Shown here: piece after piece, positions 11,295 to 22,217 of the stretch
Layout: every line of letters starts with the position of its first letter
How positions within the stretch are numbered: the stretch's first letter is position 1
Assembly (NCBI GenBank): GCA_026122225.1
Contig: JANEZZ010002761.1
Location: 1,054,001 to 1,118,000 of the forward strand
Origin: Heloderma charlesbogerti
Taxonomy: Eukaryota; Chordata; Lepidosauria; Squamata; Helodermatidae
Length of the DNA stretch: 64,000 bases
Direction: 5' to 3'
Notes under the pieces: model-generated
Seen by the model: only the letters and a program-made list of their open reading frames with translations
The model's database searches: none
Told to the model about the DNA's origin: nothing
Program-made: the position numbers and the translations under genes

Positions 11295-12507
11295 ATTTTT
11301 TGATCAAGTAACCTCTCTTGTAGACCATGGGAATACTGTAGACATCATATACCTCGACTTCAGCAAAGCTTTCGACAAAGTGCCCCATGATACCCTGATG
11401 AGCAAACTAGCTCAAAGTGGGCTAGATGAAACAACGATCCAGTGGATCCACAGTTGGCTACAGAATCGGACTCAAAGAGTGCTTATCAATGGGATCTTCT
11501 AAAACTGGGGAGAGGTAACGAGTGGGGTACCGCAGGGCTCAGTCCTGGGCCCAGTGCTCTTCAACATTTTTATTAATGACTTGGAGGAAGAGGTGCAGGG
11601 AATGCTGATCAGATTTGCAGATGACACAAAATTGGGAGGGATAGCTAATACTTTGGAAGACAGAAACAAAATTCAAAGTGATCTGGATAGACTGGAGTGC
11701 TGGGCAGAAAACAAAAGAATGACATTTAATAGGGATAAATGCCACGTTCTGCACCTAGGAAAGAGAAACCAAATGCACAGTTACAAGATGGGGGATACGT
11801 GTCTCAACAACGCTACAAGCGAGAAGGATCTTGGAATTGTTGTCGATCACAAGCTGAAGATGAGCCAACAATGGGATGTGGCTGCAAAAAAGGCAAATGC
11901 TCTTTGGGGCTGCATTCATAGAAGCATAGCTTCCAAATCCCGGGAAGTACTAGTTACCCTCTACTCAGCACTGGTTAGGCCTCATCTGGAATACTGTGTC
12001 CAGTTCTGGGCACCACACTTTAAGAAGGATGCAGACAAACTGGAGAGGGTTCAGAGGAGGGCAACAAAGATGATCAGGGGACTGGAAACAAAGCCCTATG
12101 AAGAGAGACTGAAAGAACTGGGCATGTTTAGCCTTGAGAAGAGAAGACTGAGGGGAGATATGATAGCACTCTTCAAGTACTGGAAAGGTTGTCACAGAGA
12201 GGAAGGCCAGCATCTCTTCTCGATCATTCCAGAAGGCAGGACACAGAATAATGGGCTCAAGTGACAGGACGCCAGATTCCGGCTGAACATCAGGAAAAAC
12301 GTCCTGACTGTTAGAGCAATACGACAATGGAATCAATTACCTAGGGAGGTGGTGGGCTCTCCCACACTGGAGGCGTTCAAGACGAGGCTGGACAGCCATC
12401 TGTCGGGGATGCTCTGACTTGGATTCCTGCATTGAGCAGGGGGTTGGACTCGATGGCCTTGTAGGCCCCTTCCAACCCTACTATTCTATGATTCTATGAT
12501 TCTATGA
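11295..12507 (+). mobile_element. CR1 LINE copy a, 5'-truncated
   Basis: The element begins within the reverse transcriptase (FFDQVTSLVDHGNTVDIIYL) and runs to the CR1 3' end with the characteristic repeated ATTCTATG octamer. The main frame (11554-12264) carries VLFNIFINDLEEEVQGMLIR, the catalytic FADD in RFADDTKLGG, and [20 protein letters not shown] of the C-terminal region. There is a stop in NGIF*NWGE before it. CR1 elements typically lack target duplications, and I see none. Copies b, c and d in the window belong to the same or a very close subfamily. Confidence 0.9.
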
Positions 12508-13262
12508 GTAAACAAGTTCACGATTCTCCTTGTTTGGTTCCTTCCAGCAGTGGTAACCTTTTCATTTGCTCAGAACATTTTGATCTTCTGTTTCTGGGAT
12601 TGTGATTTGAATCTGATATGACATTAGGTTATTTACTGTGTTTTATGCTTCTCTGCCATTTTAGTATGTTGTTGTTGTTGTTATATGCTTTCAATTGCCA
12701 TCAGCCACTCTTAGAGCCCTTGAGTTGAAGGGCAGGATATTAAAATACCTTGAATGAATGAATACATAAATGTAGGCAGGCAGTGGACACTCTGAGCTAC
12801 CTAGCCTGGTACCCCGACCTTTAAATACTGTATGTAATGAATAAAGGAGGGTCACCACTGGAAGGGGAGTGGCTGGCACACCTCTGCAGAACTGCTGCCC
12901 ACCTATGCCTTATTCAGCGGCTTTTTTCTGCAGCATTTGCCACAGCAGGAGAGGAGCCAGTGGGGCTCTCCAAAGCACCCACTTGCCCTATGCCTCACTT
13001 GGCAGCAGCAGCAGGACTCGTAGTGGGCCTGAGGGATCCACCACCCTTCCCAATCCGCCATCCGAGGCATTGGCGAGGAAGGTGGCCATGGAGACTGTGT
13101 GTGCTGGGGCAGCACAGGTGATCTCTAGGGTCACCCCCCAGCCAAAGCCTCGTTCTGAAAAAGGACCCCTCAGAGCGAGGCATTTGGCTGGGAGGCTCTG
13201 TGGAGAGCTACACCAGGTACTCTCTTGCTGAAGCACTGAATTCATTTGAACATTTAAACACA
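12508..13262. other. PCNT intron with a GC-rich patch and hairpin
   Basis: No gene recognised. Between about 12840 and 13230 the sequence is GC-rich. It contains an imperfect inverted repeat: cagccaaagcctcg (13139-13152) against cgaggcatttggctg (13176-13190), one bulged base, loop 23. This could be a fragment of a foldback DNA element. No terminal structure could be defined. Confidence 0.4.
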
Positions 13263-13270
13263 CAGTAATA

Positions 13271-13353
13271 GCACAATTCTATGCATGTTTACTAGAAACC
13301 AAATTTGACTGTGTTCAATCAGGCTCACTCCCAGGCAAATATGCATAGGATTT
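13271..13353. repeat. Short terminal-inverted repeat element, copy 1
   Basis: An approximately 83-bp unit begins caattctatgcatgtttact and ends aaatatgcataggattt, so its ends are inverted copies of each other (ATTCTATGCAT / ATGCATAGGAT). The interior carries ctcactcccagg. A similar unit lies at 15618-15694. Its size and structure suit a miniature inverted-repeat element common in squamate DNA. The superfamily is not determinable here. Confidence 0.5.
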
Positions 13354-15058
13354 CAGTGTTCATATTTTTCAGTGAAAATTCTTTTGGCCACAAGACATCT
13401 GAGATATTTATACAGCACATTTTAAAGCTTCATTTACTAAATATAAGTCAAACAAACATGGTAATTCAGATCTTGATCTACTTAGGGCAGCGGAAAGTCT
13501 TCCAGAAAACCCATATCTCACTGATACAATTCTTGTTCTTCCTGGATCCTTGCCTTCCTGTGTTCCTCACTACACATTTCAATTCGAGTGCATACCGGAT
13601 GCAGATCACATTTCTGTGGGATAGTCCTGGTATACTGACAAGTGACTACTCTTAGTACCTCTGGAAAGAAGGCAACAAGAGTCTCTCTGGAGTCAGCACC
13701 TGCATCAGCATCAGACATGGGTCCTCAGGCAGTCTGAGATCTTGCTATCTGAAGTCTGTGCATCAAAATTCTTTCACAGGTGGACAAAGTTCTGCCCTAC
13801 TGACATCAATGAATATTCTGCCTCAGGACTCCCCCTGCCCTAGGGTAACCCAGACATCCCTCTGCTGGCATATGTACTGCTGGGGGGCGGGGGGGGGGGT
13901 AGAATACCCCACAGGCACATAAACAAAAAAGATTAAAGTTTTAAAGTACAGAAAACATTTGACTCCTTTTACAAGCAAAGAATTGCAATTTCTCTATGGC
14001 AATCTGCAAACAGTAGATGAGAAGAAGGGCTAATTTCTCACACACTTTAAGGTTAGGAAATGCAATATGCAGTTTGGGGCTGTACCAACATTACCAAAGG
14101 AAGTACTGCATTTCTCAAGACTAACTCACTCAGTTACTTGCTTATGGCCAGTAGTACATTCCTTGCCAACAAATCTGTCCTGCCTACAACAGCACAGGGA
14201 CAGAGCTTGAAGGATTTAGCCAGGATCAGTTCCAAAGACAAGGTCAGTAGGCAGTCCAGAGTCCAAACACTGGGAGGTACGGAGAAGAGCAAGGTGATCA
14301 GGAAAATTCAAGGCTGGTATATTTTGGAGTATTGGAACAATGTCTGCATACTAGGGGCTGGTGTACAGACATTGTTCCAATTATGCCTAGAACTGAAGGC
14401 TTTTAAGTCTGAGCCTTCAGAGCCTCAACCAGAGCATAGCTGCAGGCCATCAGAATCACCTGAGGAATGGTCTGCTCACAAGTGGAGCCTTGCTCTTAAG
14501 TATACCTTTACTCATAAGCACTCATTATTCCTTAGGCATGCACTTCTGCATCCATTTGCCAGCCAAGCCTGCATCTTTAGGCGCCCGTGCTCCCTGGGGC
14601 TGGGTAGCCACTTGACATCTACCTCTTAGTCCAAGAGGGGGCTAAGTGTGTCTTGAGGAGATGGTACGATGGCCATCTCCCCTGAAGCCCAGGATGCCCC
14701 TGATCTGCCTCAAGGTCCCTCAGCACAGGCAACTCCTCCACAATGTTCAGCTCAGGGGACTCCAGGTAATCTTCCAAAGAGGAGACAAAAACCACATAGC
14801 ACAAGGGTAGAATGAACTGAACTCTGCACAGATACAGCCACAGTGAAAACCCCTGTTTATGGAAACTGGAAAAAACATCATGATAATAGACGTGGTTGCC
14901 ACTATCTGTCTACATTAATTTCTCTATGCAATTGTGCCCATGGCTCGAAACAGGTTGCTCGTGCATAGCAGAAAGTTACTTATGTAAATCAGATCTTAGA
15001 ACTAGTTTAGATCCACAACGTTTTAACACCACAAGGTATTTCAATTTAATTTCCCTAC
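13354..15058. other. PCNT intron between exons F and G, nothing recognised
   Basis: Only a G-run near 13880-13896 stands out. The longest open frame (14060-14629 plus, 189 codons) has no recognisable domain, and both its composition and its lack of homology suggest chance. Confidence 0.4.
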
Positions 15059-15221
15059 CTCTTGCTTTATGAAGCTCCAACTCCAGCTGATTCTTCACCT
15101 TAGTCTCTTCATTAAGACTGTCCATTAACGCATGGTGCTCATTAACCACTTGACATGCTTCCCAGTTCTTAGGCTTGAATTCCTCTTCAAAGTGAAAATG
15201 GCCTGTATGTGTTTCCTCCGG
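15059..15221 (-). CDS. PCNT: PCNT exon F (coiled coil)
   Basis: The 163-nt exon lies between acceptor ttttgaag (complement from 15222) and donor gtaggg (complement of 15053-15058). Phase 0 at the start, phase 1 at the end. It encodes HFHFEEEFKPKNWEACQVV, ALMDSLNEETKVKNQLELEL and HKARG. The pericentrin counterpart has FEKEFSFKNEETAQVV and LALELHKTQG at the same spacing. The polypyrimidine tract before the acceptor is weak, but the codon phase fixes the border. The frame is open. Confidence 0.9.
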
Positions 15222-15617
15222 CTTCAAAACATTAAATGATTTAAGACACTCAATAAAAGGATGCACTATATCTCTGTAACATTTTAGACATTTTATCCTA
15301 CATGAAGATTTATCAAAGGCTCTGATAAATACAGTACAACAAAACAAAGTTTTGTTTTACTGTCAAGAAACTAAGGTTACTCTTTATCTATATTGTACCA
15401 AACTGCTTTGAAATAGCTTTTTAATCACTATGCCTAACATAGTGTAGCACTTCAAATGAAATATATTGTGGCTTGATTTTACTCATTTGAACTTTTCTTT
15501 CTCAAATTCTTGGGTCCAGAAGCTGGCACTTACAAGCTAGCATTTAGAAGAAAGCCATATGATAGTATGTTATTTGTACACTCTCTTTTTCTTTAGTCTA
15601 TTTTAAATCACTGACAG

Positions 15618-15694
15618 CACCATCTTATTCATGTCTACTTAGAAATAAGACCCACTGAATTCAATGGGCCTTAGTCCCAGGTGGGACTGCAGAC
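15618..15694. repeat. Short terminal-inverted repeat element, copy 2
   Basis: Same family as the unit at 13271-13353. It contains the near-palindrome cccactgaattcaatggg (15651-15668) and cttagtcccaggt, the diagnostic interior of this repeat. Its ends are more decayed than in copy 1. Confidence 0.45.
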
Positions 15695-15884
15695 TGAAAT
15701 ACATACAGGACTGCTCTTCTTAACATAACACTGCAAAATACATCATGGTAATTCCCCCCACCCTAACCAGTCATTAAAAGTTAATGGTAGTAAATCCCTT
15801 TAAGGAATTCCTTTACAGCTTTGCTTCCTTAGGACCACTTTTCCGGTTACGCCTTTATCCTCACTCCCAGAGTAACCAATTTTA

Positions 15885-15945
15885 TTTTATTTTTATTTAT
15901 TTATTTCATTTCTATACCACCCAATAGCCGAAGCTCTCTTTTAGA
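15885..15945 (-). mobile_element. L2-like LINE 3' tail scrap
   Basis: Contains tttatttatttatttcattt and ctataccacccaatagccga, then agctctct: the terminal 60 bases of the L2-like family found complete at about 51866. Confidence 0.6.
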
Positions 15946-16340
15946 TATTTTAGGTAAACATAATTGCGTTTGCTGCCATTCATCCTTCCATAATCTTATG
16001 TCACCTCTCCCCACCATATTTTCTTCTCCATTATTTATTTTAGATTGGAAGTATGATGGCAGTAGGGACCTCTCTATTATTTGCTTATGAAATTCAGTAA
16101 AATATCATCTACATTCATGCTGTAAAACAACAGTTTTCCTACATGGTAATAATCTCTACGTAGGGAATAATATAGCCCATTTTATTTGCTGTGTAGCAGC
16201 ATGAGAGCCCTATGTGCCACAAGTATGAGCTGATCCACAGTCGCTTCCATCCACTGAAGATATTAGAAGAAATATCATTTTCCTCACACAGCTATACATG
16301 TCTACGGTGTTAAATTTACCAAAAATGAATATAACTTTAC

Positions 16341-16546
16341 TTGTTTAGTTGATTCAACGAATTCTAGAAGCTTTTCCACAGCAATGTGCAAACCATGATC
16401 AATTTTATGAATTCTCTCTTCATTTTCAAATATGAAGTCTGGATTTTCAAAAATACTTTCACATAAGTGCTCACTCAGCTCAGAAATTTCATAAGGTACT
16501 GAAGAATCAATGCTGTATTCTGGTAGAGTTTGATCACAAGTGTTCC
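16341..16546 (-). CDS. PCNT: PCNT exon E
   Basis: The 206-nt exon follows acceptor aaacatag (complement from 16547), with donor gtaaag (complement of 16335-16340). Two bases finish a codon split with exon D and give Trp (T + GG), aligning with the Trp of the pericentrin segment ETWSDV. Then 68 codons end in phase 0. The product reads CDQTLPEYS, VPYEISELSEHLCESIF, NEERIHKIDHGLHIAVEKLL and FVESTKQ. The same pericentrin region has SSHMRESF and a Q-S-L-S-L-A-V-D-G-L helix. The first part is acidic and less coiled, as in mammals. Open frame, no lesion. Confidence 0.9.
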
Positions 16547-16739
16547 CTATGTTTTTAAAAAAATTAATTTTAGAACACCATGGGTTTAAAAACACACACA
16601 ACCACAAAAAAAGAACACCAATTTGTTATACCACCTTAACAATCACATTACTAAGAGCTATATTATACTTGAACTGAATACAGCTCTTCAGCATAGAATT
16701 ATGCCATTGTGCTTGGGAGCAATTAAATGTCCTTCATAG

Positions 16740-17480
16740 TCTATGCGCATCACAGATATGGGTTCTGTGCCTGCGCAGAGCCTTTGTCAGAACCTAGAGC
16801 TTAGACTTTTAGGCAGGAAGCATGCTTGCCCACCCTGCACATGCCTAGAGAGCAGTGCTCTCGTCTTTCCCCTCAGTTTCTCTTCGACCGCCACAGCTGC
16901 AAAATTGTTAAGAGCTTTTGCCTGCCAAATTGCTAGTTTTTTCTAGCAATTGAGCAGTCTTCTCAGTTTTGTCTTCTTTCTAACTATCTTCTATCTTATT
17001 TTATGTTGTTCACTGTTTCAAACATTTTCTTTTATTTCTTGTGATGCTGCCCTTGTGGGCCTCTCCAACGGGCTATTATCCTTCAGGCCCCTTTCTGTAA
17101 GCATAAGGACTCTGGGAGTAAGCTACCATTGACAAGCAGGCACAATCTCTGCCTGTCCTGTTTGGGCAAAGGGAATGCAGGAGAATCATGTACACAATGC
17201 TAAAGCTTCACTATTCAAGCATGGCCTAACGGCTCTTCCCATCTTTGTACATTACTATGAGAATGCACCCTGCAATTGGCCGACCCACTAAAACAATCAG
17301 GATCATGACTAAGGCTACCTGCTTCAATGGCCATGGTGTCATCAAAAGTTTTGCTACTGTCCTTGTTGGCTTAACCCCAACCACTGGCTATTATCACAGT
17401 TCTGGCAGGGGTACCACACCCTATGCATAGACACCCACCAACACCGGGATGCATCATCCTGAAAAGCCCTAACCCAAAAC
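16740..17480 (+). mobile_element. DIRS 5' end fragment (leader and start of gag)
   Basis: Plus-strand sequence has tttcccctcagtttctcttc with cgaccgccacagc, which I associate with DIRS leader regions. It then has a short Cys-containing stretch, LCLSCLGKGNAGESCTQC (near 17150-17200), resembling the zinc-knuckle-like start of DIRS gag. No reverse transcriptase or recombinase follows, because the L2-like 3' end begins at about 17490. The orientation is opposite to the other two DIRS remnants. The assignment is by resemblance only. Confidence 0.45.
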
Positions 17481-18360
17481 ATCCTCCAACTTATTTATTT
17501 GCAATATTTATATACCACTCCATATCTGGAACAGATTTCAGAGTGGTGAACACAAACGATAAAACAGTAAAAGCATAAAAACATTAGAACACCAGATTAA
17601 AATTACACTTGTTTAAAAACACAATGCCAATAAAAACTGTAAATAGCCAATTAAGGAATGCCTCCTGGAAGAGTGCTGTTTTCAGAAGGCACTGGAAACA
17701 ACCCAGTGTTGGTGCCTGCCTGACTGCCAGGGGCAGGGAATTCCAGAGAAAGGAGGCTGCCATGCAGAAGGCTCTTTTCCTGATGGACTCCAATCGGGCC
17801 ATAGGTCCATGTGAAACCACCAGGGACATGCCTTCCAATGACCTCAGTGACCAGGCAGTTTGATAAGGGAGGAGGCGCTCTCTCAGATATCCTGGTCCCA
17901 AGTAGTTCAGGGCTTGTACACAAGTATTAAAACCTTAAACCTGTCCCAGTAGCGAATAGGAAGCCAGGGCAGTTCCCTCAGCAAAGGAGCTGCATGCTGA
18001 AAAGAGGCAGCTTGCAACAACAGCTGAGCTGCTGCGTTTTGCACTAGCTCCAGCTTCCGGAGCAACAGTAAGGGCAGCCCCACATAGAACGCATTGCAGT
18101 AATTCAGTCTTGAGGTTACTAGTGCCTGTATCACTGTGGTCAAGCTATCCCTGTCCAGGAGAGGCTGTAGTTGGCAAGCCACCCAAAGCTGGTAAAAGGC
18201 ACTCCGGTCCGCCATGGCCACTTGGGCTTCCAGCGACAGTGATGGATGTAGGAGTACCCCCAAACTACAGACCTATTCTTTCAGAGGGAGTGCAACCCCT
18301 TCCAGAACAGGCAATGTGCCTATCTCCCAGACTCAGGAACCACTCACCCACAAGACTTAG

Positions 18361-21182
18361 AATCACAGAATCATAGAATAGTAGGGTTGGAAGGGGCCTA
18401 CAAGACCATCAAGTCCAACCCCCTGCTCAATGCAGGAATCCAAGTCACAGCATCCCTGACAGATGGCTGTCCAGCTTCATCTTGAATGCCTCCAGTGTGG
18501 GAGGGCCCACCACCTCCCTAGGAAATTGGTTCCATTGTCGTATTGCTCTAACAGTCAGGACGTTTTTCCTGATGTTCAGCTGGAATCTGGCTTCCTGTCA
18601 CTTGAGCCCATTCTTCCGTGTCCTCCATTCTGGGATGATCAAGAAGAGATGCTGGCCTTCCTCTCTGTGACAACCTTTCAAGTACTTGAAGAGCGCTATC
18701 ATATCTCCCCTCAGTCTTCTCTTCTCAAGGCTAAACATGCCCAGTTCTTTCAGTCTCTCTTCATAGGGCTTTGTTTCCAGTCCCCTGATTATCTTTGTTG
18801 CCCTCCTCTAAACCCTCTCCAGTTTGTCTGCATCTTTCTTAAAGTGTGGTGCTCAGAACTGACACAGTACTCCAGATGAGGCCTAACCAGTGCTGAGTAG
18901 AGGGGAACTAGGACTTCCCGGGATTTGGAAGCTATGCTTCTATGAATGCAGCCCCAAAGAGCATTTGCCTTTTTTGCAGCCACATCCCATTGTTGGCTCA
19001 TCTTCAGCTTGTGATCGACAACAATTCCAAGATCCTTCTCGCTTGTAGCGTTGTTGAGCCACGTATCCCCCATCTTGTAACTGTGCATTTGGTTTCTTTT
19101 TCCTAGGTGCAGAACTTGGCATTTATCCCTATTAAATGTCATTCTGTTGTTTTCTGCCCAGCACTCCAGCCTATCCAGATCACTTTGAATGGTTTTTCTG
19201 TCTTCCAGGGTATTAGCTATCCTGCCCAATTTTGTGTCATCTGCAAATCTGATCAGCATTCCCTGCACCTCCTCCTCCAAGTCATTAATAAAAATGTTGA
19301 AGAGCACTGGGCCCAGGACTGAGCCCTGTGGCACCCCACTCGTTACCTCTCCCCAGTTTGAGAAGATCCCATTGATAAGCACTCTTTGAGTCCGATTCTG
19401 TAGCCAACTGTGCATCCACCTGGTCTTTGTTTCATCTAGCCCATTTTAAGCTAGTTTGCTCATCAGGATATCATGGGGCACTTTGTCGAAAGCTTTGCTG
19501 AAGTCAAGGTAAATTATGTCCGCAGCATTCCCACAGCCCATAAGGGAGGTTACTTGATCAAAAAATGAGATCAGATTTGTCTGGCAGGACTTGTTCTTGA
19601 CATATACATGTTGGCTTCGAGTAATCACTGCATTGTTACCAAGGTGCTTACAGACTGACTGCTTTATCATCTGCTCCAGAATTTTCCCAGGGATTGATGT
19701 CAGACTGACTGGTCTGTAGTTCCCAGGTTCCTCCTTTTGCCCTTTTTGAAGATAGGGACATTAGCCCTCCTCCAGTCATCTGGCACTTTACCCGGCCTCC
19801 ATGATTGCTCAAAGAGAATAGACAGTGGTTCTGAGAGCTCTTCTGCCAGTTCCTTTATTACTCTAGGATGCAGTCATCTGACCCTGGAGATTTGAACTCA
19901 TTCAAAGTAATTAGGTGTTCCTTGACCATATGCCTATCGATCTCAAGCTGCAACCCTGCCCCTTCAGCCTGTACTTGACCTTTGCCAGGGGAGTCATAGA
20001 TCCTCTTTGGGGAGAAGACTGAGCCAAAGTAGGGATTGAGCACCTCTGCCTTTTCCTTGTCATCTGTTATTTTGCCATCCTTATTTAATAGCTGAACCAC
20101 CACTTCTTTCCTCTGTCTTTTTCTATGCACATAGCTGAAGAAAGCCTTTTTGTTGCTTTTAGCATCCCTTGCTAACCTCAGCTCATTCTCAGCTTTAGCT
20201 TTCTTGACGCCATCCCTGCAATTCTGTGCTACCTGCCTGTACTATTCCTTTGTTGTTTGGCCTTCTTTCCACTTCCTATATGTGTGCTTTTTTGTTTTCA
20301 GGTCATCTCTGAGCTTTTTGTGAAGCCACACTGGCTTCTTCTGTTGTCTTCCACCTTTTTCTTGTTGGGATTGTTTGTGATTGTGCCTTGAGAATTTCCT
20401 GTTTTAAAAGCTCCCACCCATCTTGGACTCCTTTTCTCGTTAGAGTCGCTTGCCATGGCACTTTACTGATCATTGTTCTGAGTTTATTAAAATCAGCTTT
20501 CCAAAAATCCAGGGAACGCGTTTGACTACACTTGGCTTTTGCTTCCTTTAGAACCATGAACGCAAGTATAACATGGTTGCTTTCCCCCAGAGTTCCTGTA
20601 ACTGCTACTTTATCCATTAAGTCATCTCTGTTGGTTAGGATCAAGTCAAGGATAGCTGATCCTCTAGTTCCTACCTCTACTTTCTGTAGGAGGAAGTTAT
20701 CACCAACACAAGTCAGGAATTTCTTGGAGGGGCTGTGTTTTGCAGAATTTGTCTCCCAACAAATATCAGAGAAATTGAAGTCCCCCATTGCTTCCTTGAA
20801 ACATTGGCTATTTGCTTTTCAAAAGTTTCATCCTCGTCTTCTCCTTGGTTGGGTGGCCGGTATTAGACTCCGACCACCAGATTCCTTTTATTCTTTGCTC
20901 CATTTATTTTAACCCAGATGCTCTCGATGGGGCTACCAAGCTCATCCTCCTGTATTTCTGTGCAGAGATAAGTATTTTTCACATATCATGCAACCCTACC
21001 TCCCTTTCTGTTCCTCCTGTTCTTTTTGAACAAGTTATATCCTTCAATTGCTGTATTCCAGTCATGAGATTCATCCCACCAAGTCTCAGTTATACCTATC
21101 AAGTCATAATTTCCCTCCTGTATTAAGAGTTCAAGTTCGTTCTGTTTGTTTCCCATACTCTGGGCATTAGTATATAGACATC
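18361..21182 (-). mobile_element. CR1 LINE copy b, inserted in the L2-like LINE
   Basis: The copy runs from its 3' octamer end (catagaatagtagggttgg, 18373 on) to a 5' truncation at 21182. Coding blocks on the minus strand are an endonuclease remainder (20788-20303: MGDFNFSDICWETNSAKH, ILDLILTNRDDL, GESNHVILAF), a linker (20130-19858), fingers (19670-19446: QHVYVKNKSCQTNLISFFDQ) and palm to C-terminus (19415-18789: PQGSVLGPVLFNIFINDLEE, RFADDTKLGRI). The fingers frame ends at a TAA (19446-19448) that copy c shares exactly. Frames are otherwise broken in several places. Confidence 0.9.
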
Positions 21183-21401
21183 CGTCTTGCCAGGATTCAG
21201 TTTTAGTTTATTGGCCCTCATCCAGCCCATTACTGAGTTCAGGCACTGGTCCAGGACTTGCACAGCCTCTCCTGATTCAGATGTCACAGGGAGATAGAGC
21301 TGTGTGTCATTAGCATACTGATGCCACTTGGCTCCAAATCCCCTAATGACCGTTCCCAGTGGCTTCATATAGATGTTAAATAACACTGGGGACAAGATGG
21401 T

Positions 21402-21722
21402 GTCAGGGTTGCCTCTGAGCATATAGAGTGCCAGAGCAGTTCAGTTTCTGAGGAAGAGCTGCAATACGTGGGGGAGGAGGAGTTTGAAGTCACTGACATC
21501 CTGGACTCGCGCCTTTCGCGAGGGCACCTGCAATACTTGGTGGACTGGAAGGGGTATGGCCCTGACGAATGCTCCTGGGAACCAGCTGAGCATGTGCATG
21601 CCCCTTTGCTGCTGAGACGCTTCTACCGACAATACCCCCACAAGCCCAGGGCCCTGGGGGGGAGCAAGAGGGGGGGCCTCATGAGAGCGGGGATGATGTC
21701 AGGGTTGCCTCTGAGCATATAG
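21402..21722 (+). CDS. Open frame: 5' LTR peptide fused to a chromodomain
   Basis: From the second base of the 5' LTR the frame is open for about 106 codons. The first 23 or so are LTR-encoded and acidic (ECQSSSVSEEELQYVGEE). The rest is the pol C-terminal chromodomain (EFEVTDILDSRL, LQYLVDWKGYGPDECSWEPA, RRFYRQYPHKP). Chromodomains of this class bind methylated histone tails and steer integration. The aromatic positions (Phe in EFEV, Trp in VDWKGY, Trp in CSWEP) are present. The frame stops at TAG 27 bases into the 3' LTR. There is no ATG near the start, and whether it is translated is unknown. Most likely a by-product of the deletion. Confidence 0.5.
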   Translation, partial: VRVASEHIECQSSSVSEEELQYVGEEEFEVTDILDSRLSRGHLQYLVDWKGYGPDECSWEPAEHVHAPLLLRRFYRQYPHKPRALGGSKRGGLMRAGMMSGLPLSI

Positions 21723-22217
21723 AGTCCCAGAGCACTTCAGATTCTGAGGAAGAGCTGCAACACGTGGGGGAGGAAATTTCCCAGGCTTCAGAGGCACAGC
21801 TAGACGGAGAGGTCCTCCCTTCACACTCCCCTGTGAGTGATAGCGAACGGAGGGAGGCGAGGGAAGGACAACCTGAACTCTTAGACGCAAGACGCAGACA
21901 CAAGTGGGAAATTGCAGGGGCTGAACTTAGGCACTCTACCCAATTGGCTCGGCATCAACAGCTGCGCCTAGAGGTGTCACGGGAGAGGGGGAGAGTTCCC
22001 CCTCCCACCCCTTAAGTTAAGAGAGTTTGCTGCCTTTTCCCAAACGGAGACCAACTTTTGTAGCTCCCCTTTAAACTCCTTGAAGGCTTTTCTTTTGTAG
22101 TCTGCCAGCCTCTAGCAATAGGGTAAATGGAATTAAAGCATTGGAAATGCAGCCTCTAGTCTGAGTGTTGATTTTGGCTACTGGCGTTTTCAGCAGGGCA
22201 AAAGGAGAATCCTGACA
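21697..22217 (+). repeat. Gypsy 3' LTR (521 bp)
   Basis: It starts TGTCAGGG and ends CCTGACA, giving the TG..CA borders and a short inverted terminal repeat. A frame open from its second base (GTC AGG ..) continues for about 105 codons to the TAA at about 22013 (ESQSTSDSEEELQHVGEE; LDARRRHKWE; LARHQQLRLEVSRERGR). Two other LTRs of this family in the window keep the same frame. Promoter elements were not evident. Confidence 0.85.

Larger units (their letters stand above)
21401..22217 (+). mobile_element. Chromodomain Gypsy LTR element, internally deleted
   Basis: It begins TGTCAGGGTTGCC, ends ATCCTGACA, and is flanked by gatgg (21396-21400) and gattg (22218-22222), a five-base target duplication with one mismatch. 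Inside are about 70 bases of the 5' LTR, then directly the chromodomain end of pol, then the complete 3' LTR (21697-22217). More than 3 kb of gag-pol is therefore missing. The break lies in GA-rich sequence (gggggaggagg) shared by the LTR and the chromodomain coding region, which suggests deletion by microhomology. The element sits inside the L2-like LINE and is younger than it. Confidence 0.85.

Noticed and set aside
14060..14629. 189-codon plus-strand frame as a gene
   Set aside because: No recognisable domain, antisense within an intron; length is compatible with chance in this much sequence.
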